NCBI GenBank assembly: GCA_030039825.1
Contig: JASHUV010000020.1
Location: 1-13,348, forward strand
Direction: 5' to 3'
Source: Thermoplasmata archaeon
Lineage (GTDB): Archaea; Thermoplasmatota; Thermoplasmata; Lutacidiplasmatales; UBA184
Length of the DNA stretch: 13,348 nucleotides
The position numbers and the translations under genes are program-made. Below are positions 8,008 to 13,348 of this stretch, in pieces. Below the pieces are notes generated by a model. That model had not been told where the DNA came from. It saw only the letters and a program-made list of their open reading frames with translations, and ran no database searches. Each line of letters starts with the position of its first letter. Position 1 is the first letter of the stretch.

Positions 8008-8913
8008 ATGGAGCTCGGGATGATCGGCCTGGGGCGGATGGGCGGCAACATGACGATCCGCCTGGTCCGGGGCGGTCACCACGTCGTCGGCCAGGCCCGG
8101 CGACCGGAGCTCGTCGCGGCCGCCGTCTCCGCCGGCGCCCGGGGCGCGGCCACCGTCGGGGAGCTCGTCCGGATGCTCGCCCCGCCGCGGGTCGTCTGGC
8201 TGATGCTCCCGGCGGGGGACCCGACGGAGTCGACGTTGACCGAGCTCGGCGGCCTCCTCGCTCCCGGCGACCTCCTCGTCGACGGGGGGAACTCCTACTA
8301 CAAGGACTCGATCCGGCATGCCGAGGCCGCGGCGACGAAGGGGATCCACTTCGTCGACGTCGGGACGAGCGGGGGGATCTGGGGCCTGAAGGAGGGCTAC
8401 TCGATGATGGTCGGTGGCGACCCGGCCGACGTCGACCGCCTGAGCCCGGCGCTCCGGACCCTCGCCCCCTCCCCGGAGGAGGGATGGGGACGGGTCGGCG
8501 GCCACGGAGCGGGCCACTTCGTCAAGATGGTCCACAACGGGATCGAGTACGGTCTCATGCAGGCGTACGCCGAGGGGTTCGCGATCCTCGACGCCAAGAA
8601 GGAGTACGGGATCGACCTCGCCGAGGCGGCGCGCATCTGGCAGAAGGGGAGCGTCATCCGCTCCTGGCTCCTCGACCTTACCGCCGACGCGCTCAAGGAC
8701 CGGGCGGCGCTCGACCACATCGCCCCGTACGTGCAGGACTCCGGCGAGGGCCGCTGGACGGTCCTCGAATCGCTCGACCTCAACGTGGCGGCCCCCGTGA
8801 TCACCCTCGCGCTCGAGCGGCGCATCCGCTCGCGCGAGGCCGACCCTCTCGTCGAGAAGCTCCTCTCCGCCATGCGCCAGGAATTCGGCGGGCACGCCAT
8901 CAAGTCGGAGTGA
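8008..8913 (+). CDS. gnd: 6-phosphogluconate dehydrogenase, decarboxylating, short type
   Basis: A 301-residue enzyme that oxidises and decarboxylates 6-phosphogluconate to ribulose 5-phosphate. It belongs to the short (about 300 residue) class and lacks the C-terminal extension of the 470-residue E. coli Gnd. Landmarks are the Rossmann motif GLGRMGGN (7-14), DGGNSYYKD (92-100), the substrate-binding GTSGG (119-123) with GLKEGYSMMVGG (126-137), GHFVKMVHNGIEY (169-181) with the catalytic Lys173 and Glu180, and SGEGRWT (245-251). After the second beta strand the sequence is GQARRPE, with two arginines and no acidic residue where NAD-specific relatives usually have Asp; this suggests NADP+ preference, as an inference only. 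The gene sits 14 bases after pgi and four bases before zwf, directly in pathway context. Confidence 0.94.
   Translation: MELGMIGLGRMGGNMTIRLVRGGHHVVGQARRPELVAAAVSAGARGAATVGELVRMLAPPRVVWLMLPAGDPTESTLTELGGLLAPGDLLVDGGNSYYKDSIRHAEAAATKGIHFVDVGTSGGIWGLKEGYSMMVGGDPADVDRLSPALRTLAPSPEEGWGRVGGHGAGHFVKMVHNGIEYGLMQAYAEGFAILDAKKEYGIDLAEAARIWQKGSVIRSWLLDLTADALKDRAALDHIAPYVQDSGEGRWTVLESLDLNVAAPVITLALERRIRSREADPLVEKLLSAMRQEFGGHAIKSE
8907..8910 (+). promoter_or_regulatory. Shine-Dalgarno site of zwf
   Basis: GGAG, which includes the last codon of gnd, is seven bases before the ATG at 8918. It supports that start and efficient re-initiation across the four-base gap. Confidence 0.5.
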
Positions 8914-8917
8914 CCGG

Positions 8918-10381
8918 ATGCCCCCCGCGGCGCCCGCGCCCGACCTCTTCGTCGTCCTCGGCGCGACCGGGGACCTCATGGAACGCAAGCTCTTCCCCGC
9001 CCTCTACGCGATCTCGGGCCCGAAGGGGGGGGAGGGCGCCCGGCCGCTGAGGGTCCTCGGGGCGTCCCGCCGCGCCTGGAAGGACGAGGACTTCCGGGCC
9101 TACGCCGTCACCTCGCTCGTCCAGGGGAAGGTCGCGTCGTCGGCCGAGGCAAGGCGGTGGGCCGACGCCTCCGTCGCCTTCCATTCCTTCGGGGACGACC
9201 CGAACGCCGGGATCGCGACCCTCGCCCGGAGGATCGCCGACGAGGAGAAGGCCTACGGGCTCTCCGGGAACCGGGTCCTCTACCTCGCGCTCCCCGCGGA
9301 GGCGTTCCCTCCGACCATCGCCGCCCTCGGCGCCGCCAGCCTCTCGAAGGGGCCGGGGTGGACCCGCTTCGTCATCGAGAAGCCGTTCGGCCGTGACCTC
9401 GAGAGCGCGGAGGCCCTGAACGCCCTCATCCACCGCTGGTTCGAGGAGCCGTGCGTCTACCGGATCGACCACTACCTCGGGAAGGAGACCGTCCAGAACC
9501 TCCTCGTCTTCCGCTTCGCCAACATGCTCTTCGAGTCCGTCTGGAACCGGGACCGCATCGAGCAGGTGGAGATCACCGTCGCGGAGGACCTCGGGCTCGA
9601 GAACCGGGCGGCGTACTACGATGAGACCGGCGCCCTTCGCGACATGGTCCAGAGCCACTTGACGCAGCTCCTCACCCTCACCGCCATGGAGGTCCCAACG
9701 AACCTCGAGGCCGACCAGGTCCGCAACGAGAAGGTGAAGGTGCTCCGCTCGCTCGAGCCGATCCGGAACGAGGACATCGTCTACGGCCAGTACGGGGCGG
9801 GAAGGACCGGCGGCCTTCCCGTGCCCGGTTACCTCGAGGAGCCGGGCGTCCGGCCCGGCTCGCCGACGGAGACGTTCGTCGCGCTCCGCCTGCGGGTGAG
9901 CAACTGGCGCTGGCACGGGATCCCGTTCTACCTGAGGACCGGGAAACGCCTGCCGGAGAAGCTCACCCGGATCACCGTGAGGTTCCGCGAGCCGCCGGTC
10001 TGGTTCTTCGGGCAGGGCGACGCTCGGACCGTCACCGCGAACCGTCTCGCCATCACGCTGCAGCCCGACGAGGGGTTCTCCCTCGGGATCGAGATCAAGC
10101 GACCGGGCCACGAGATCCGCCTCGAGACCCACGAGCTCCACTTCCTCTACTCGGAGGCGTTCGGGCCCCTCTCCGACGGCTACCAGACGCTCATCCTCGA
10201 CATCCTGAGGGGCGACCAGACGCTCTTCGTCCGCGCCGACGAGGTCGAGGAGGCCTGGCGGGTCTTCTCCGGCGTGCTCTCGAACCCGCCGAAGGTCGAG
10301 CGGTACGCCGCCGGGAGCTGGGGGCCGGCCGCCTCCGACGCTCTCCTCCTCGAGGACGGCCACACATGGTCGCCCCCGTGA
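8918..10381 (+). CDS. zwf: Glucose-6-phosphate 1-dehydrogenase, classical type
   Basis: A 487-residue enzyme that oxidises glucose 6-phosphate to 6-phosphogluconolactone, the entry step of the oxidative pentose phosphate pathway. The length matches bacterial Zwf. Landmarks are the nucleotide-binding GATGDLMERKL (15-25), EKPFGRD (154-160), the active-site signature RIDHYLGKE (182-190), the region GALRDMVQSHLTQLL (238-252) carrying the catalytic His247 (the usual QNH is QSH here), and the substrate/structural stretch PFYLRTGKRL (336-345). The C-terminal domain is complete. Arg51 and Arg52 after strand two (GASRR) would fit the 2'-phosphate of NADP+. The gene is four bases after gnd and overlaps pgl by 16 bases. 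Classical Zwf is rare in archaea; the haloarchaeal enzyme is a different, non-homologous family. Confidence 0.96.
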   Translation: MPPAAPAPDLFVVLGATGDLMERKLFPALYAISGPKGGEGARPLRVLGASRRAWKDEDFRAYAVTSLVQGKVASSAEARRWADASVAFHSFGDDPNAGIATLARRIADEEKAYGLSGNRVLYLALPAEAFPPTIAALGAASLSKGPGWTRFVIEKPFGRDLESAEALNALIHRWFEEPCVYRIDHYLGKETVQNLLVFRFANMLFESVWNRDRIEQVEITVAEDLGLENRAAYYDETGALRDMVQSHLTQLLTLTAMEVPTNLEADQVRNEKVKVLRSLEPIRNEDIVYGQYGAGRTGGLPVPGYLEEPGVRPGSPTETFVALRLRVSNWRWHGIPFYLRTGKRLPEKLTRITVRFREPPVWFFGQGDARTVTANRLAITLQPDEGFSLGIEIKRPGHEIRLETHELHFLYSEAFGPLSDGYQTLILDILRGDQTLFVRADEVEEAWRVFSGVLSNPPKVERYAAGSWGPAASDALLLEDGHTWSPP

Positions 10382-11142
10382 CCCCGGTCGTACGGGTCTT
10401 CCCCGACCTCGCCGCGGCCGCCGGGGCGCTGGCGGAGCAGATCGTCACGACCGCGTCGGAGGGCCTCCGAGCGCGCGGGCGCTTCGGACTCGCCCTGTCC
10501 GGTGGGTCGACTCCCGTGGCGCTCTTCCGAACCCTGCTGAACGACCACCCGACCGCCGTCCCGTGGGACCACGTCGATTACTTCTGGGCCGACGAGCGGG
10601 CGGTCGGCCCGGACGATCCTCTCAGCAACTACGGGCTCGCCGCCCGGGGACTGCTCGACCCCCTTTCCGTGCCCATGGCGCGGCGCCATCGGATCGTCGG
10701 GGAGGCGAGCTCCCTCGACCGTGAGGCCGACCGCTATGCGGCGGACCTCCGTACGTGGGATCGCAAGCGAGGTCCCGAGGCTCCCGCGATCGACCTCGTC
10801 GTCCTCGGCCTGGGAGCGGATGGCCACACGGCCTCGCTCTTCCCGGGATCGCCCCGGCTCGACGCGCCGGTTTCGGTGTGGGTAGAGGTCGAACCGAACC
10901 CCGGGCTCGAACCTCACGTCCCCCGGGTGACGATGACCCTCCCGGGGCTCGCGCGGGCCCGGTCGATCGCCTTCCTCGTGGCCGGCCCGGAGAAGCGGGA
11001 CGCGCTCGCCCGGGTGCTCCGTCCGGAGGCCGGTGCCGGGCCGCTTCCCGCCGCGCGGGTGAGATGCCCAGGTCCGATCACGTGGTACGTCGACCGGGCC
11101 GCCCGGGGCCCGGGGGCGGAGAACCCCGATCGGCCGGGCTGA
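10366..11142 (+). CDS. pgl: 6-phosphogluconolactonase
   Basis: A 258-residue lactonase of the Pgl/DevB (NagB-like) family that hydrolyses 6-phosphogluconolactone made by Zwf. Landmarks are LSGGSTP (44-50), ADERAVGPDDPLSN (75-88), GLGADGHTASLFPGS (148-162) with the catalytic-type His154, TMTLPGL, LVAGPEKRDAL and the C-terminal CPGPITWYVDRAA. The ATG at 10366 overlaps zwf by 16 bases and has GAGGA nine bases upstream. An in-frame GTG at 10378 would give the GTGA-style four-base overlap and remove only four residues, so the true start is open between the two. About 15 Gly/Pro/Arg-rich residues extend past the conserved end. It is the last gene of the operon; the next gene converges from the other strand after 63 bases. 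Confidence 0.95.
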   Translation: MVAPVTPVVRVFPDLAAAAGALAEQIVTTASEGLRARGRFGLALSGGSTPVALFRTLLNDHPTAVPWDHVDYFWADERAVGPDDPLSNYGLAARGLLDPLSVPMARRHRIVGEASSLDREADRYAADLRTWDRKRGPEAPAIDLVVLGLGADGHTASLFPGSPRLDAPVSVWVEVEPNPGLEPHVPRVTMTLPGLARARSIAFLVAGPEKRDALARVLRPEAGAGPLPAARVRCPGPITWYVDRAARGPGAENPDRPG

Positions 11143-11205
11143 TCCGGGCCGACCGTTCCCTCTCCACCGCGCAACCGCCCCGCCGGCCCTCTCCCGACTC
11201 GGTCC
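11143..11205. other. Short convergent intergenic gap
   Basis: These 63 bases separate the end of pgl from the end of the propeller gene on the other strand. No T-run or convincing terminator hairpin is seen. The inverted bases TCGGCC / GGCCGA around the pgl stop codon (about 11126-11152) form only a weak stem. Confidence 0.4.
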
Positions 11206-13348
11206 TCAGGTCGAGGGGTCGCGGGTCCGACCGGTCCCACCGATGTCGGATCCTCCCGAGGAATCTCCGTGGGCCGATCCGCCGGAGGAGGCTCGTGGGG
11301 CGGGGCGTTTCGGCCGCCGCCGACGGGCGAGGACGACCGCCGCCGCGATGAGGACCGCGATCGCGCTCCCCGCCACGATGCCGATCTCTTCCCCGCTCGC
11401 GCCGCCGGCCGGACCCGGTCCGGCGGCCGACGCGAACGTCACGTTCTCGACGAGACCCTGTCCGTCGATCCGGACGGTGCCTCCCGAGGGCCGGACGGTG
11501 AACGACGGTACGGCCGGGACCGTGAACCCGTACGTCCCGTCGGGTTCAGTCACCTCGATGCTCCTGTTGGTCGACGAATAGGAGATGCCGGCGAGGATCA
11601 CCGACCAGTTCCTCCCCGACGACAATCCGGACTCGGTGAAGGTGATCGCGAAGGTCAGGAGGGTGAACGTCACCGTGACGTTCGCGGGCGCGCCGTCGAC
11701 CGTGAACGTACCGCGAGGGGCCGCATACCCCGCAGCCGACGTCCCGAGCGAGTAGGGGTAGGACCCGTTCGCTTCGGAGAGGTCGTGCGGGCTCGAGGTC
11801 GCCCGGACCGATCCTATACCGGTGCCGTTGATCCACCACGTCGCTCCGGGCGGGAGACCCGAAGCCGTGATGCTGACGTTGAACGTGACGAGGCCGAAGG
11901 AGAGGGTCACGGAGGTGGCGAGGCCGTCGACGGAGAACGACCCGCCCGGCGCCGCCCAGGATCGGTTCGATGTCCCAACGAGGAACTCGTAGGTTCCGTT
12001 CGGTTCCCCTACGGTCACGGTCGGCCCGGTCGCTCCGACCGGGGCCGCGCCGGAGAGATTGACCCACCACCCCACGGACGAGGGTAACCCCGAGGCCACG
12101 AACGTCACGTCGTAGACCGCCCGAACGAAGGCCACCGTGATCGTTTCGGGCCCTCCGGAAACGGTGACGTTGCCGGTCCCCATGTCCGCGGGCGTCCCGC
12201 CGGCCCGAGGCACCATGAACGGGTACGTACCGTTCGGCACGGTGAAGCCGATCGTCGGGCCGGACGAGGAGGTCGAGGACCCGTTGAGCGTGACCGACCA
12301 GTTGGTCCCGCTCGCCAACCCCGTCTCGGTGAAATTGACCGCGAAGCCGGTCGGGATCAGGCTGACGAAGTCCGAACCCGAGTTCGTGACGAGGATGTCG
12401 CCGATCACCGGGTCGTAGAGCGCCTCGACCGGAGAATCGCCGACGGGTATCGCCCCGACGATCGAGCTGCCGCGGATCACGCTGACGTTGTCCGAGCCGT
12501 AGTTCGGCAGGTACACGTCCCGGTCCACCGCGTCGAAGGCGGGGAACTCGGGCGAGGCCCCGACCGGAACGGTCGCCACGATCGAGGTGCCGTTCAGGAT
12601 CGTGGCCGTTTGAGCACCGTAGGAGCTGACCACGACCCGATCGGTGGCGTTGAGGTAGGTGGCCGCGATCGGGTTATCGCCCACGGTCCGTGTCGCCACG
12701 ACCGTCGTGTTCTCGAGGATGCTGACCGAGTTCGACTCGTAGTTCGGCACGTAGACCTCGCTGTCCGACGCGTCGTACGCGAGCCCCTCGGGGTAGGTGC
12801 CGACCGAGACCGTCGTGGGTGCGGCGGTCCCGTTGAGGACGCTCACCTCGTTCGACAGGATGTCCGGAACGTAGACGAACCCGTTCGCGGGGTCCCAGGT
12901 GCCGTCGAACGGATGGCTGCCGACGGACAGCGTGGCGGTGACCGAGGTCCCGTTGATCACGGTCACGGAATCGGAGCCCTCGTTCGGAACGTAGACGAAA
13001 CCGTCGGCGCCATCGAAGATCGGAAGGGCCGGGCTGGCCCCGGTCGCGACGGTTCCGACGAGCCGGAGGCCCGAGAGAACGCTCACGTTGCTCGAGCCGG
13101 AGTTGGCGACGTAGACCTCGCTGTCCGACGCGTCGTACGCGAGCCGCTCGGGGTAGGTGCCGACCGAGACCGTCGTGGGTGCGGCGGTCCCGTTGAGGAC
13201 GCTCACCTCGTTCGACAGGATGTCCTGAACGTAGACGAACCCGTTCGCGGGGTCCCAGGTGCCGTCGAACGGATGGCTGCCGACTGACAGCGTGGCGGTG
13301 ACCGAGGTCCCGTTGATCACGGTCACGGAATCGGAGCCCTCGTTCGGA
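11206..13348 (-). CDS. Surface protein with YVTN-type beta-propeller and Ig-like repeats (5' end beyond window)
   Basis: Partial gene; reading continues past the window edge, and the last codons shown (PNEGSDSV) are part of another propeller blade. Numbering here is from the in-frame GTG at 13326, which is not the real start. Residues 2-321 are eight blades of exactly 40 residues, each with a '(T/S)V(I/L).G' strand, a 'VG..P....(Y/F)D' turn and a '(V/I)YV.N..S..V' strand, as in YVTN propellers. Residues 328-631 are four beta-sandwich repeats of about 75 residues with the 'FTE(T/S)GL.SG.NWSV' theme that is frequent in Thermoplasmata surface proteins and thermopsin relatives. A membrane helix (648-667) is followed by ARRRRPKR and a Ser/Gly-rich tail. 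It should be an outward-facing, cell-surface binding protein, with many N-glycosylation sequons. The ligand is unknown. The stop is TGA at 11206-11208. Confidence 0.85.
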   Translation of the reverse strand, partial: PNEGSDSVTVINGTSVTATLSVGSHPFDGTWDPANGFVYVQDILSNEVSVLNGTAAPTTVSVGTYPERLAYDASDSEVYVANSGSSNVSVLSGLRLVGTVATGASPALPIFDGADGFVYVPNEGSDSVTVINGTSVTATLSVGSHPFDGTWDPANGFVYVPDILSNEVSVLNGTAAPTTVSVGTYPEGLAYDASDSEVYVPNYESNSVSILENTTVVATRTVGDNPIAATYLNATDRVVVSSYGAQTATILNGTSIVATVPVGASPEFPAFDAVDRDVYLPNYGSDNVSVIRGSSIVGAIPVGDSPVEALYDPVIGDILVTNSGSDFVSLIPTGFAVNFTETGLASGTNWSVTLNGSSTSSSGPTIGFTVPNGTYPFMVPRAGGTPADMGTGNVTVSGGPETITVAFVRAVYDVTFVASGLPSSVGWWVNLSGAAPVGATGPTVTVGEPNGTYEFLVGTSNRSWAAPGGSFSVDGLATSVTLSFGLVTFNVSITASGLPPGATWWINGTGIGSVRATSSPHDLSEANGSYPYSLGTSAAGYAAPRGTFTVDGAPANVTVTFTLLTFAITFTESGLSSGRNWSVILAGISYSSTNRSIEVTEPDGTYGFTVPAVPSFTVRPSGGTVRIDGQGLVENVTFASAAGPGPAGGASGEEIGIVAGSAIAVLIAAAVVLARRRRPKRPAPRASSGGSAHGDSSGGSDIGGTGRTRDPST
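11326..11385 (-). other. C-terminal transmembrane helix of the propeller protein
   Basis: Codons for residues 648-667 encode IGIVAGSAIAVLIAAAVVLA, followed by four arginines, Pro, Lys and Arg. This marks a single-pass anchor with a cytoplasmic Ser/Gly/Asp-rich tail of about 39 residues. Confidence 0.85.
11432..12345 (-). repeat. Four tandem Ig-like repeats of the FTESGL type
   Basis: Residues 328-631 form four units starting near 328, 402, 480 and 558. Each begins with a '(V/F).(F/I)T.(T/S)GL..G..W.(V/I)' strand, has a central '(E/P).(N/D)G(T/S)Y.(F/Y)' strand and ends with 'G...(V/I)T(V/L).F'. Units one and four are the most typical; two and three have GWWVN or TWWIN in place of NWSV. Confidence 0.75.
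12751..12988 (-). repeat. Long direct repeat, copy 1
   Basis: This 238-base segment matches 13111-13348 at a distance of 360 bases (three blades) with only three mismatches: 12786/13146, 12866/13226 and 12925/13285. Two of them change the protein (Gly/Arg and Pro/Gln); one is silent. Confidence 0.95.
13111..13348 (-). repeat. Long direct repeat, copy 2 (continues beyond window)
   Basis: Second copy of the segment at 12751-12988. The match runs to the last base of the window, so its full length is not visible. Similarity stops abruptly on the low-coordinate side, where the bases before 13111 and before 12751 differ. Confidence 0.95.

Larger units (their letters stand above)
12364..13348 (-). 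repeat. Tandem 120-base propeller-blade repeats
   Basis: Eight full blades of exactly 40 codons lie end to end, and a further partial blade runs out of the window. The blades differ from each other except for the pairs 1/4 and 2/5 (counted from the window end), which are nearly identical because of a three-blade duplication. Confidence 0.85.

Noticed and set aside
7036..8008. Upstream extension of the gnd frame into pgi
   Set aside because: This region encodes Arg/Gly-rich nonsense in the gnd frame and lies wholly inside pgi. The GGAGG site and the Rossmann strand place the start at 8008.
8900..10363. A 487-codon open frame on the minus strand opposite zwf
   Set aside because: It mirrors zwf almost end to end in GC-rich DNA, where third-base G/C keeps the opposite strand open. 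Its translation is low-complexity Arg/Glu/Gly/Val with no recognisable domain, while zwf has all family motifs.
12364..13348. CRISPR-like or satellite repeat
   Set aside because: The 120-base period is exactly 40 codons, stays in frame and encodes propeller blades. There are no unique spacers between short identical repeats.

Overview
The window is GC-rich DNA, most likely from an archaeon, and the Thermoplasmatota are the best guess. The flanking genes encode large membrane-anchored surface proteins with styles familiar from that group: kelch propeller plus PKD-like stalk, and YVTN propeller plus repeats of the 'FTETGL..G.NWSV' type. The one clear AT-rich promoter patch looks like an archaeal BRE/TATA element that would give a nearly leaderless transcript. 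This assignment is inference, because the window holds no rRNA or other marker gene.

Layout. Positions 49-3021 (minus strand) carry a 990-residue kelch/PKD-like surface protein. Positions 3022-3255 are a 234-base divergent intergenic region with its promoter. Positions 3256-11142 (plus strand) hold six tightly packed genes: ROK-family glucokinase, full-length transketolase, phosphoglucose isomerase, short-type 6-phosphogluconate dehydrogenase, glucose-6-phosphate dehydrogenase and 6-phosphogluconolactonase. Positions 11143-11205 are a short convergent gap. Positions 11206-13348 (minus strand) hold a second surface protein, with an eight-blade (or longer) YVTN-type beta-propeller, four Ig-like repeats, one membrane helix and a basic tail. 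Its N-terminal part lies beyond the window edge.

How the genes work together. The six central genes form one pathway cassette. Glucose is phosphorylated by the ROK kinase. Glucose 6-phosphate is then either exchanged with fructose 6-phosphate by PGI, or oxidised by Zwf, Pgl and Gnd to ribulose 5-phosphate with two reductions of NAD(P)+. Transketolase links the pentose phosphates back to glycolytic sugars. Gene ends overlap or nearly touch throughout, so the six are almost certainly one transcript. Transaldolase, ribose-5-phosphate isomerase and ribulose-5-phosphate epimerase are not in the window.

The main point of interest is a complete classical (bacterial-type) oxidative pentose phosphate operon in what looks like an archaeal genome, lying in opposite orientation between two surface-protein genes. 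Most archaea lack this pathway. Haloarchaea, the known exception, use a non-homologous glucose-6-phosphate dehydrogenase. Acquisition from bacteria is the simplest reading. Secondary points are a PGI that resembles the PGI half of bacterial transaldolase-PGI fusions but stands alone, an invariant C-x9-C cysteine pair in all six PKD-like domains of the kelch protein, and a very recent three-blade duplication in the YVTN propeller.
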